64,000 nt of DNA from Oceanicella sp. SM1341 (GTDB lineage Bacteria > Pseudomonadota > Alphaproteobacteria > Rhodobacterales > Rhodobacteraceae), in NCBI RefSeq assembly GCF_003448965.1, contig NZ_QRGC01000022.1:35505-99504 (forward strand). Direction: 5' to 3'. How positions within the stretch are numbered: position 1 is the first letter of the stretch; the number at the start of each line of letters is the position of its first letter. Below are positions 1 through 9,031 of this stretch, piece by piece. Both the position numbers and the translations under genes were made by a program. Under the pieces are notes generated by a model. That model was not told the origin of the DNA, searched no databases, and saw only the letters and a list, made by a program, of their open reading frames with translations.

Positions 1-839
<839 letters not shown>

Positions 840-843
<4 letters not shown>

Positions 844-2474
844 CCCGCGAGCGCCTCTACCTCTTTGACACCACCCTGCGTGACGGGCAGCAGACGCACG
901 GGGTCGATTTCCGCACCGCCGACAAGCAGCGCCTCGCCGCAGCGCTCGACGGGCTGGGGATCGACTACGTGGAGGGCGGCTGGCCGGGGGCGAACCCGAC
1001 CGACAGCGAGTTCTTCGCCCAGGCCCCCGCGCTCGGCCATGCCACGCTCACCGCCTTCGGGATGACCAAGCGCGCCGGGCGCTCGGCGGAGAACGACGAC
1101 GTGCTCGCCGCCGTCACCAATGCCGGCACCCCGGCGGTCTGCCTCGTGGGCAAGACGCATGACTTCCATGTCACCACCGCGCTGGGGGTGAGCCTGGAGG
1201 AGAACCTCGCCAACATCCGCGAGAGTGTCGCCCATCTCGTGGCGCTGGGGCGCGAGGCAATGTTCGACGCCGAGCATTTCTTCGACGGCTACAAGGCAAA
1301 CCCCGGCTACGCGCTCGAATGCCTCGCCGCCGCGCGCGACGCGGGCGCGCGCTGGGTGGTGCTGTGCGACACGAACGGCGGCACCCTGCCGGCGGAGATC
1401 GGCGCCATCACCCGCGCGGTCATCGCCGCCGGCATACCGGGGGATCGGCTCGGCATCCACACCCATAACGACACGGAAAACGCCGTGGCGGGGGCGCTTG
1501 CGGCGGTCGACGCCGGGGCGCGGCAGGTGCAGGGCACGCTCAACGGGCTGGGCGAGCGCTGCGGCAACGCCAACCTCACCAGCCTCATCCCCACGCTCTT
1601 GCTCAAGGAGCCCTACGCCAGCCGCTTTGACACCGGTGTGACCCGCGAGGGGCTGGGCCGGCTGCGCGCCGCCTCGCGCCTGCTCGACGAGATCCTGAAC
1701 CGGGTGCCGAACCGGCATGCGCCCTACGTCGGCGCCTCGGCCTTCGCGCACAAGGCGGGGCTGCATGCCTCCGCCATCCTCAAGGACCCCACGACCTACG
1801 AGCACGTGGCGCCCGAGGTGGTGGGCAACGAGCGCATCATCCCGATGTCGAACCAGGCCGGGCAGTCGAACCTGCGCCGCCGCCTCGCCGAGGCCGGCAT
1901 CGCGGTGGAGAAGGGCGACCCGGCGCTCGCCCGCATCCTCGAGACCGTGAAGGCGCGCGAGGAGGCGGGCTTTGCCTATGACAGCGCCCGCGCCTCCTTC
2001 GAGCTGCTGGCGCGCGCCACGCTCGGCCGCCTGCCGCGCTTCTTCGACGTGGAGCGCTACCGCGTGGTGATCGAGCGCCGGCGCAACGCGCAGGGCGAGA
2101 TGGTCACCCTGTCGGAGGCCGTGGTGGTGGTGCATGTGGAGGGGGAGAAGGTGATGTCGGTCTCCGATTCGCTCGACCCCGTGACGGCGGAGGACCAGGG
2201 CCCGGTGAACGCGCTCTCCGCCGCGCTCACCAAGGACCTCGGCCGCTACCAGGCCTATCTCGCCGACATGCATCTCGTCGACTTCAAGGTGCGCATCATC
2301 AACTCGGGCACCGAGGCCATCACCCGCGTGCTGCTCGACAGCGAGGACGGCCGCGGCCAGCGCTGGTCGACCGTGGGCGTCTCGGCCAACATCGTCGACG
2401 CCTCCTTCCAGGCCGTCACCGACGCGGTGCTCTGGAAGCTGATCCGCGACGGCGCGCCGAAGGCGGGGGAGTGA
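840..2474 (+). CDS. cimA: (R)-citramalate synthase
   Basis: The 544-residue protein condenses pyruvate and acetyl-CoA to citramalate, the entry to threonine-independent isoleucine synthesis. The HMGL-like TIM barrel begins with [11 protein letters not shown], and the metal-binding motif [11 protein letters not shown] lies mid-protein. The last roughly 140 residues form the LeuA-type allosteric dimer domain. Length and the start [16 protein letters not shown] fit the citramalate synthase branch rather than LeuA or homocitrate synthase. The ATG at 840 overlaps the cysS stop. Confidence 0.93.
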
Positions 2475-2657
2475 CATGGGCATCACGCCGGAGGCGGGTC
2501 AGCCGATGAACATCACGCCACGGGTCGGCTCCGGCCCGGCCGGCACGCTGGAGGCGGGAGGACGGACATGAGCATCACGCCGGAGGCGGGTCAGCCGATG
2601 AACATCACGCCACGGGTCGGCTCCGGCCCGGCCGGCACGCCACGGGCAGGGGACTGA
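2473..2657 (+). repeat. Nested tandem repeat duplicating the downstream gene's start region
   Basis: Two 76-bp copies (2473-2548 and 2565-2640, offset 92 bp) differ at one base. Each begins GACATG(G/A)GCATC, and the next gene begins with the same GACATGAGCATC at 2656, so the repeat appears to have copied a gene start. Inside each copy a second ATG-AACATCACGCC echoes the first. Each copy encodes a mini-frame of about 30 codons (2476-2571 and 2568-2657). The first stops on the ATG of the second (ATGA) and the second stops one base before the real gene start. They may act as coupled leader peptides or be a by-product of slippage. Confidence 0.85.
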
Positions 2658-2658
2658 C

Positions 2659-3477
2659 ATGAGCATCGAGCATTGCCGCGCCATGGTGCATGACGGCGAC
2701 CCGGACCGCTTCCTCTCCGCGATGAGCGCCCCGCCGGAGGGGCAGGACGCGCTGATGGTGCTCTATGCCTTCAACCTCGAGGTGGCCCGCGCGCCCTGGG
2801 TGGCCTCCGAGCCGCTGATCGGGCAGATGCGCCTGCAGTTCTGGGTGGATACCATCGCCGAGATCCACGAGGGCAAGCCGCCGCGCCGTCACCCGGTGGC
2901 GGAGGAACTGGCGCTGCTCACCCGGCACCGTGCCCTGCCGCGCGCGCCCTTCGATGCGCTGATCGCCGCCCGGATGGCGGACCTGCAGCCGGAGCCGCCG
3001 GCGAGCCGCGAGGCCTTCCACGCCTATGTCGATGCCACCTCCGCCGGGCTGATGCAGCTCGCCTGCCGCAGCCTGGGCACGGAGGCCGACGCGGTGGCCG
3101 CCGACATCGGCCGCGCCACCGGCGTGGCGAACCTGCTGCGCGCGCTGCCCGAGCTTGCGGTGCGCGGGCACATGCCGCTGCCCGGCCTCACGCTGGGCGA
3201 CCGCGTGGCGCTCTCGGAGGGACGCACCACGCCGGCGCTGGCCGAAGCGGTGCGCGACATCGCCGCCGAGGCGCGCGAAACCCTGCGCCGCGGCCGCCAC
3301 GCCGCGCGCCGCCTGCCGCGCTCGGCCCTGCCGGCGCTGCGCGCGGGCTGGCGGGCCGGCCCGCTGCTCTCCGCCGCCTCGCGCCCCGGGCTCGACGTGC
3401 TGCGCGACCTCGGGCCCGAAAGCGAATTCCGCCGCCGCGGCGCGCTCCTGTGGCGCACCGTGCTCGGCCGCGCCTGA
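2659..3477 (+). CDS. Squalene/phytoene synthase-family protein, probably non-catalytic
   Basis: The 272-residue all-helical protein matches the trans-isoprenyl diphosphate synthase head-to-head fold (SQS_PSY, NDUFAF6-like), with ALMVLYAFNLEVARAPWVASEP and GQMRLQFWVDTIAEIHEG near the N-terminus. True phytoene synthases carry two DxxxD motifs. The first position here reads FNLEVARAP and the second GRATGVANLLRALPE, so both Asp-rich motifs are lost. A synthase role is therefore doubtful, and an assembly-factor-like role as for NDUFAF6 is possible. The ATG follows the tandem repeat. Confidence 0.75.
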   Translation: MSIEHCRAMVHDGDPDRFLSAMSAPPEGQDALMVLYAFNLEVARAPWVASEPLIGQMRLQFWVDTIAEIHEGKPPRRHPVAEELALLTRHRALPRAPFDALIAARMADLQPEPPASREAFHAYVDATSAGLMQLACRSLGTEADAVAADIGRATGVANLLRALPELAVRGHMPLPGLTLGDRVALSEGRTTPALAEAVRDIAAEARETLRRGRHAARRLPRSALPALRAGWRAGPLLSAASRPGLDVLRDLGPESEFRRRGALLWRTVLGRA

Positions 3478-3488
3478 AGGAGGGGCCC

Positions 3489-3941
3489 ATGGTCCGCATC
3501 TATGTCGACGCCGATGCCTGCCCGGTGAAGGAGGAGGCCAAGCGCGTCGCCACCCGGCACGGGCTGGAGGTGTATCTCGTCTCCAACGGCGGCATCCGCC
3601 CGGACCCGAACCCGCTGGTGCACCTGGTCGTGGTCTCCGCCGGGCCCGACGAGGCCGACAAGTGGATCGCAGAGGCCATCGCGCCGCGCGACATCTGCAT
3701 CACCAGCGACATCCCGCTCGCCGCGCGCTGCGTGGAGGCGGGGGGCACGGTGCTCAAGCCCGACGGCTCGCCGCTGACCGCCCGCAACGTGGGCGAGGCG
3801 CTCGCGATGCGCGACCTGATGAGCGACCTGCGCTCGGCCGACCCCTTCCGCCAGGGCGGCGGGCGGCCGTTCTCGAAGCAGGATCGTTCGCGCTTTCTCG
3901 ATGCGCTGGAGCGGCAGGTTCAGGCGGCGAAGCGCGGCTGA
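3489..3941 (+). CDS. YaiI/YqxD (UPF0178) family protein, DUF188
   Basis: This 150-residue protein of unknown biochemical role has the family's N-terminal signature IYVDADACPVKEEA, then ITSDIPLAARC and a Gly/Arg-rich tail, and looks NYN/PIN-like. The acidic pattern DADACP suggests metal binding, but no activity is established. A strong AAGGAGGGG ribosome site lies just before the ATG at 3489. It sits 11 bp after the synthase-fold gene and probably shares its transcript. Confidence 0.9.
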   Translation: MVRIYVDADACPVKEEAKRVATRHGLEVYLVSNGGIRPDPNPLVHLVVVSAGPDEADKWIAEAIAPRDICITSDIPLAARCVEAGGTVLKPDGSPLTARNVGEALAMRDLMSDLRSADPFRQGGGRPFSKQDRSRFLDALERQVQAAKRG

Positions 3942-3944
3942 GGC

Positions 3945-5144
3945 TCAGCGCCTGCGGTCGGCGCTCATCACCAGCGCCATCGCGAGCAGCGACAGGCCTG
4001 CGGTGAGCGAGAGCGCGGTCTCGAAGCCCGCGAGGTCGACCAGCCAGCCCAGCAGCAGCGCGCCGAGCGCCGAGCCGCCGATGCCCACCAGCGACCACAG
4101 GCTCATCACCCGGCCGCGGTAGCGGTCCGGCAGGCCCATCTGGATCGACACCTGCATGCTGATGCCCACCATCGTGCCGGTGGCGCCGAGCAGGGCGGCG
4201 ATGGCAAGCGCGGTCTCCCAGCTCTCGCCCTGGCCGAGCAGCAGCACCAGCACCAGCCCCGCGCCACAGGCGAGGATGCCCGAGCGCGGCACCTCCGGGC
4301 TGCGCGCCCGGGTGGAGCTCCACATCTGGAACACCGCGGCGCCGAGCGCGCCGAGGCCCGAGGCGGCGGTGATCTGCCCCAGCCCCGCGGCCCCGCGGCC
4401 GAACACGCCGTCGGCGATGGCCGGCAGGATCTCCAGCACCCCGCGGCCGATCAGCGAGTAGATCAGCGTGAGCAGGATGGCGAGGCGGATGGTGCGGCTG
4501 GAGAAGGCGTGGCGCGCGCCGCCGGCCAGCGCGGCGAGCACCTTGGGCTCCGCCCCGGGCAGGGGGGCGCGCGGCTCGGGGCGCAACACGCAGAGCGTGG
4601 CGATGAGCGGCAGGTAGCACAGGAAATCCACCGTGAGCGCGAGCAGCGGCCCGCCGGTCTCGATCAGCCAGCCGCCGATGGCGGGGCCGAGGATGCGCGC
4701 CATGTTGAAGGCGAGCGAGCCGAGGGCGACCGTGTTGGGGATGTGCTCGCGCGCCACCAGCGTGGGGCTCAGCGCCATGCGCACCGGGTTGTAGGCCGAG
4801 AGCACGATGCCGAGTGCGAGCGAGAACACCACCAGCAGCGCCGCGCTCAGCATGCCGGCCTGGTAGACCAGCAGGATCGCCCCGGTGAGCGTGGCGATGG
4901 CGAGCTGGATGGCGAGGGCGGCGCGCCGCAGGTCCACCCTGTCGGCCCAGACGCCGAAGAACGGCCCCGTCACCATCGCCGGCCCGAAGAGCAGGAAGGC
5001 CACCAGCCCCACGAAGGCCGAGCTGCCCGAGAGGTCCCAGGCCAGCCAGCCGAGGATGATGCGCTGGATCCACGATCCGTGCAGCGAGAAGATCGTCGCC
5101 ATCATGTAGTGGCGGTATTGCGTATGGCGCAGTGCAACAAACAT
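3945..5144 (-). CDS. MFS transporter, enterobactin-exporter-like (MFS_3)
   Basis: About 399 residues with 12 predicted membrane helices. The N-terminus FVALRHTQYRHYMMATIFSLHGSWIQRI is typical of MFS_3 exporters (EntS/MefA type), followed by the loop-2/3 motif FFGVWADRVDLRR. The start at 5144 is preferred because homology begins there; an in-frame ATG at 5207 would add 21 Arg/Pro-rich residues. The gene converges on the UPF0178 gene with a 3-bp gap and diverges from the DUF1127 gene. Substrate unknown. Confidence 0.88.
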   Translation of the reverse strand: MFVALRHTQYRHYMMATIFSLHGSWIQRIILGWLAWDLSGSSAFVGLVAFLLFGPAMVTGPFFGVWADRVDLRRAALAIQLAIATLTGAILLVYQAGMLSAALLVVFSLALGIVLSAYNPVRMALSPTLVAREHIPNTVALGSLAFNMARILGPAIGGWLIETGGPLLALTVDFLCYLPLIATLCVLRPEPRAPLPGAEPKVLAALAGGARHAFSSRTIRLAILLTLIYSLIGRGVLEILPAIADGVFGRGAAGLGQITAASGLGALGAAVFQMWSSTRARSPEVPRSGILACGAGLVLVLLLGQGESWETALAIAALLGATGTMVGISMQVSIQMGLPDRYRGRVMSLWSLVGIGGSALGALLLGWLVDLAGFETALSLTAGLSLLAMALVMSADRRR

Positions 5145-5293
5145 CGGCGGGCGCGGGGTGCTCCTCTCTCGCGGCAGCGGGCTTGCCCGCCGGCGCGCCC
5201 GGGACATGCGGAATCACGGGAGGTGGCTTGGTATCAGGGCCCCTACTATAGCAGGAGGGTATCCGCGCGGTAGATGGATATCGGGGAGCCTGA

Positions 5294-5339
5294 CATGCAG
5301 GTCCTGCATGGCGACACGGCGCTTTGGTGCATTGCACCA
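5294..5339. promoter_or_regulatory. Two adjacent perfect palindromes before the DUF1127 gene
   Basis: CATGCAGG-T-CCTGCATG lies at 5294-5310 and TGGTGCA-T-TGCACCA at 5325-5339. Both have perfect arms around one central base, and their centres are 30 bp apart, about three helix turns. They lie in the divergent spacer between the MFS exporter and the DUF1127 gene, where transcription-factor operators are expected. The regulator is unknown. Confidence 0.5.
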
Positions 5340-5410
5340 TGAGGGCTCCGGGCTTAATTCACTCCTCGAAAGAAAGGGGCCCACCGGGGCCCGAACCGAG
5401 GAGAAAGACC

Positions 5411-5620
5411 ATGGCACACGTAGCCTTCGATACCGCCACCCATGGCGACGCCGGCTTCGCCGGTTGGGTCGCCGAGCGCCGCGCCGCCTTCGCGAAATGG
5501 CGCCTGTTCCGCAAGACCCTCTCGGAGCTTGCCAGCCTGCCCGACGGCCTCCTGGCCGACCTCGGCCTGAGCCGCGCCGGCATCCGCGCCGCCGCCTACT
5601 CGGCCGTCTACGGCGCCTGA
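5411..5620 (+). CDS. DUF1127 (YjiS-like) small protein
   Basis: The 69-residue basic protein has the DUF1127 core WRLFRKTLSELASLPDGLLADLGLSRAGI, giving arginine-containing helices. Known DUF1127 proteins in alphaproteobacteria act in RNA maturation, phosphate or envelope-stress physiology; which applies here is unknown. A GAGGAGAAAGACC ribosome site precedes the ATG. It is monocistronic, with operator-like palindromes upstream and a hairpin downstream. Confidence 0.9.
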   Translation: MAHVAFDTATHGDAGFAGWVAERRAAFAKWRLFRKTLSELASLPDGLLADLGLSRAGIRAAAYSAVYGA

Positions 5621-5683
5621 GCCGGAGGAGTACCGGACGGCCCCGGGAGCATTGCGCCCCGGCCCGAACCGGCCTTCCCCGAT

Positions 5684-5706
5684 GGCCCGCCAGCCGCTGG
5701 CGGGCC
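5684..5706 (+). terminator. Stem-loop after the DUF1127 gene
   Basis: GGCCCGCCAG and CTGGCGGGCC form a perfect 10-bp stem with a 3-nt loop. There is no U-tract, so this may act as an mRNA 3' stabiliser rather than a classical terminator. It lies between convergent genes. Confidence 0.45.
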
Positions 5707-5788
5707 CGGATACCCCCGGCCGAAGCGGCCGAGGCACGCGCTCAGGGCCCGGCCCAGGCGGTGGGGCGCCCGAGACGAAGACCCGGCC

Positions 5789-6325
5789 TCAGACCCGCTC
5801 CAGCGGGTGATGCGGCAAGGGCGGCAGGACGGAGACGATGGCGTCTCCGGTGCGGATCGCCCCTCCCTCCAGCACCACGGACATCACGCCCGCGCGGCGC
5901 ACCAGCCCCTCGGGCCGGCGCTCGAGCACCCGCGCCAGCAGGCCGGGCCGGAACTTCTCGATCTGCGAGCAGGGGTTGCGCAGCCCGGTGAGGGCCAGCA
6001 GCACCTCGCCCACGCGCAGCAGCGTGCCGCAGGGCAGGGCGTGCAGGTCGACCCCCTCGGTGAGCACGTTCTCGCCGAGCAGGCCGGGGCCGAGGTCGAA
6101 CCCCTCCGCGTTCAGCCCGTCGAGGATCTCTCCGGGCAGCAGGTGCACCTGGCGCAGGTTTGGCTGGCTGGGGTCCTGGCGCACGCGGGAGCGGTGCTTC
6201 ACCGTGGCGCCGCAATGCGCATCCCCCTCCACGCCGAGCCCGGCGAGCACGCGGATCTCGCCCGTGCCCTCCTTGGAAAACCGGTGCCTGCCGTCGCGCG
6301 ACAGCGCCCTCACGCGGGCGCTCAC
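5789..6325 (-). CDS. MOSC domain protein
   Basis: This 178-residue MOSC (molybdenum cofactor sulfurase C-terminal) protein belongs to the small, stand-alone YiiM-like class that handles sulfur or Moco transfer. Motifs seen are VEGDAHCGATVKHRS, GENVLTEGVDL and the conserved cysteine segment TGLRNPCSQIEKF. The start is taken as GTG at 6325 because it overlaps the esterase stop (GTGA) and leaves a protein of family length. It is last in a three-gene operon with the esterase and AlkA genes. Confidence 0.85.
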   Translation of the reverse strand: MSARVRALSRDGRHRFSKEGTGEIRVLAGLGVEGDAHCGATVKHRSRVRQDPSQPNLRQVHLLPGEILDGLNAEGFDLGPGLLGENVLTEGVDLHALPCGTLLRVGEVLLALTGLRNPCSQIEKFRPGLLARVLERRPEGLVRRAGVMSVVLEGGAIRTGDAIVSVLPPLPHHPLERV

Positions 6326-6975
6326 GCGAGGCGGCCCTGCAGGAAGCCGAGTGCCTTCGTCAGCCCGTCCGGCGCGATGCCGTGGCCGGTGCCGGGAGAG
6401 ACATGGGTCTCCACGCTCACGCCGGCCGCGGTCAGCCCCGCTTCCGCCTCGGCCATCGAGGCGAAGGGCACCACGGGGTCCTGCTCGCCGTGGATGAGCA
6501 GCACCGGCGGGCGGGTGACGATCTCGGCGCCGAGCCGCTCGGGCGCCAGCAGCCGGCCGGAGAAGCCGCAGATGCCGGCCAGCGCGGCGCGCCGGCGCAG
6601 GCCCACGTGCAGGCTCATCATCGTGCCCTGGCTGAAGCCCAGCAGCACGGTGTTGGCGGCGGAAATGCCGGTCTCGGCCTCCGCCTCGTCGAGCCAGGCG
6701 TCGAGCAGGCGGGTGGAGGCGGCGAAGCTCTCCAGGCTCGCCTGCTCGGAGGAGCCGTCCATGCGCGGGATGGGAAACCACTGGTAGCCCATGGGGTTGT
6801 TCACGCAGCGCTCCGGCGCGTTGGGCGCGAGGAACCGGGTGTTGGGCAGGTGGGGGGCCAGCACATCGGCGAGGCCGATGAGGTCGTTGCCGTCCGCGCC
6901 GTAGCCGTGCAGCAGGATGAGAAGGCTGCGCGCCTCCCCGGAATGGGCCTGTCTCTCCGGGCCGGTGAGCGTCAT
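6322..6975 (-). CDS. Phospholipase/carboxylesterase-type alpha/beta hydrolase
   Basis: The 217-residue serine hydrolase matches the carboxylesterase-2/YpfH family. The nucleophile is in GFSQGTMMS, the acid in GEQDPVVPF and the His in GTGHGI; the oxyanion strand is LLILLHGYGADG. It has no signal peptide, so it is cytoplasmic. Its start overlaps the AlkA stop by ATGA. The natural ester is unknown. Confidence 0.88.
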   Translation of the reverse strand: MTLTGPERQAHSGEARSLLILLHGYGADGNDLIGLADVLAPHLPNTRFLAPNAPERCVNNPMGYQWFPIPRMDGSSEQASLESFAASTRLLDAWLDEAEAETGISAANTVLLGFSQGTMMSLHVGLRRRAALAGICGFSGRLLAPERLGAEIVTRPPVLLIHGEQDPVVPFASMAEAEAGLTAAGVSVETHVSPGTGHGIAPDGLTKALGFLQGRLA

Positions 6976-7604
6976 GTGCGCACTCCCTCGCGTTGCTTTG
7001 CCACCCGGTAATAGGCCCAGAGCGCGCGTGCCGCAACAGCGCGCCACGGGCTCCAGGGGGCGGCCATCTCGCGCAGGGCGCGCTCGGAGGGGCGGTCGGG
7101 CAGGGCGAAGGCGAGGCGCGCGGCCTCCTGCAGCGCGAGGTCGCCGGCGGCGAAGACATCCGCCCGCCCGAGGCTGAACATCGCGTAGACCTCCGCCGTC
7201 CAGCGCCCGATGCCCTTGAGCGAGACGAGGGCGGCGACCACCTCCTCGTCGGTCATCCCGCGCAGGGTGTCGAAGGAGAAGCCGCTCTCCGCCAGTGCCC
7301 GGATGTAGCGCAGCTTGGGGCGGGAGAGGCCGCAGCCCAGCAGGGCCGCGTCGTCGAGCGCCGCCACCCCTTCGAGCGTGTGGGCGCCCGCCGCCTCCAT
7401 GCGTGCCCAGATGCCGGCGGCGGCGGCGGTGGAGATCTGCTGGCCCACGATGGCGTTGAGCAGCGCCTCGAACCCGTCGGCCCGGCGGCGCAGGGGCAGG
7501 GCGCCGGTGGCGGCGAGAATCGGGACGAAGCGCGGGTCGTGCCGCGCCAGCCACGCCGCGCCCTCGGCCACATCCGCATCCGTCTCGATGATCCTGCCTG
7601 TCAT
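6972..7604 (-). CDS. DNA-3-methyladenine glycosylase II (AlkA-like)
   Basis: This 210-residue HhH-GPD base-excision glycosylase carries the hairpin SLKGIGRWTAEVYAMFSLGR followed by the catalytic Asp in DVFAAGDLALQEA, and an upstream NAIVGQQIS helix. It lacks the N-terminal Ada-like extension of E. coli AlkA, as is common for alphaproteobacterial short forms. It is first gene of the alkA-esterase-MOSC operon. Confidence 0.9.
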   Translation of the reverse strand: MTGRIIETDADVAEGAAWLARHDPRFVPILAATGALPLRRRADGFEALLNAIVGQQISTAAAAGIWARMEAAGAHTLEGVAALDDAALLGCGLSRPKLRYIRALAESGFSFDTLRGMTDEEVVAALVSLKGIGRWTAEVYAMFSLGRADVFAAGDLALQEAARLAFALPDRPSERALREMAAPWSPWRAVAARALWAYYRVAKQREGVRT

Positions 7605-7681
7605 GGGGGATGAGTGCCCGGGCGGGCGTCACCCGTCAAGCGCATGCATGCTGATTGATTTGACGCCGGCGCGCGGTAGAA

Positions 7682-8908
7682 ATGCGCATGACCTCCACGA
7701 CCCTCTCCCCCGAATCCGACTCGCAGGCCCGGCGCAATGTCCGTGTCCTGGTGGCCGCCCAGGCCATTCTCGGCGCCCAGATGCCGGTGAACTTCGTGCT
7801 CGGAGGGTTGCTGGGCAAGGTGCTCGCACCCTCCGCCTGCCTCGCCACGCTGCCGATATCGGTCATCGTGCTGGGCTCGATGATCTCGGCGCCGCTGCTG
7901 GCGAATTTCATGCAGGTGCATGGACGCAAGGCGGGCTTCATGCTCGGCGCCCTCGGCGGGGCCGCGGGCGCGGTGCTGGTGGTGCTGGCGATCTTCGAGC
8001 GCTCCTTCGCGCTGATGCTGGCGGGCTCGGCCCTCACCGGCATCTACATGTCGGCGCAGGGCTTCTACCGCTTCGCCGCCACCGACACCGCCTCCGACAG
8101 CTACCGCCCGCGCGCCGTGTCCTGGGTGATGGCGGGCGGGCTGCTCTCGGCCATCATCGGGCCGCAGATCGTCAACCTCTTCACCGATGCGGCCGACATT
8201 CCCTTCCTCGGCGCCTATCTCGCGGTGATCGTGCTCAACCTCGCGGGCATGACGCTGTTCCTCGGGCTCGACATCCCGAAGCCGCCGGCGCCGAAGCCCG
8301 GCGACGCGCGCGGCCGCACCCGCGCCGAGCTGCTGGCCGACCCGCGCATCCTGGTCGCGATGATCTGCGCCATGGTGAGCTACGCGCTGATGAACCTGGT
8401 GATGACCTCGACGCCGCTTGCCGTGGTCGGCTGCGGCTTTGCCACCGAGGACGCCTCGCACGTGGTCTCGGCGCATGTGCTGGCGATGTTCGCGCCGTCG
8501 TTCTTCACCGGCCGGCTGATCAACCGCTTCGGCGCGCCGCGCATCATCGCCGCCGGGCTCGCCATTCTCTTCGCCGCCGGGGTGGTGGCGCTCTCGGGCG
8601 TCGAGCTCACGCATTTCTTCGGCGCGCTCATCCTGCTCGGGCTCGGCTGGAACTTCGGCTACATCGGCGCCACCGCGCTGCTCACCGCCTCGCATTCCCC
8701 GGCCGAGCGGGCCCGGGTGCAGGGCATGAACGACTTCGCCGTCTTCGGCATGGTCACCGTCGCCTCGCTCGCCTCGGGCTTCCTGATGAACTGCGCCGGC
8801 GCCTCGGCCGTGGCCGGCTGGCACGCGGTGAGCTACGCGATGATCCCGTTCCTGACCCTCGCAGGCGGCGCGCTCGTCTGGTTTGCCCTGAGATTGCGCA
8901 CCGCGTGA
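7682..8908 (+). CDS. MFS transporter
   Basis: The 408-residue protein has 12 hydrophobic helices. The usual loop-2/3 motif appears as MQVHGRKAGFMLGALGG, and the central charged loop is rich in Arg (DARGRTRAELLADPRI). Helix 9 onward (GLGWNFGYIGATALLTASHSP) resembles YcaD/YwoG-like drug or metabolite exporters. An alternative start lies two codons downstream (7688). It diverges from the alkA operon. Substrate not predictable. Confidence 0.85.
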   Translation: MRMTSTTLSPESDSQARRNVRVLVAAQAILGAQMPVNFVLGGLLGKVLAPSACLATLPISVIVLGSMISAPLLANFMQVHGRKAGFMLGALGGAAGAVLVVLAIFERSFALMLAGSALTGIYMSAQGFYRFAATDTASDSYRPRAVSWVMAGGLLSAIIGPQIVNLFTDAADIPFLGAYLAVIVLNLAGMTLFLGLDIPKPPAPKPGDARGRTRAELLADPRILVAMICAMVSYALMNLVMTSTPLAVVGCGFATEDASHVVSAHVLAMFAPSFFTGRLINRFGAPRIIAAGLAILFAAGVVALSGVELTHFFGALILLGLGWNFGYIGATALLTASHSPAERARVQGMNDFAVFGMVTVASLASGFLMNCAGASAVAGWHAVSYAMIPFLTLAGGALVWFALRLRTA

Positions 8909-8940
8909 GGCGCGTGCGAAAAAACATGCAAAAGAATTTA

Positions 8941-8952
8941 TTCAGGCTTGAA
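8941..8952. promoter_or_regulatory. TTCA-N4-TGAA operator box before the opine dehydrogenase-like operon
   Basis: TTCAGGCTTGAA is identical to both boxes before kynA. A second box 14 bp downstream survives only as its left arm (TTCT). It lies 79 bp before the start at 9032, in an AT-rich spacer. It is the first of six such sites in the window. Confidence 0.6.
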
Positions 8953-9031
8953 GTTTCTTCGGGCCGGAGGCAGGCTTCATCCCGAGCCCGCCGAAAGACG
9001 AGGCGGGGAACCGGACAACGGGGAGTTCCGA

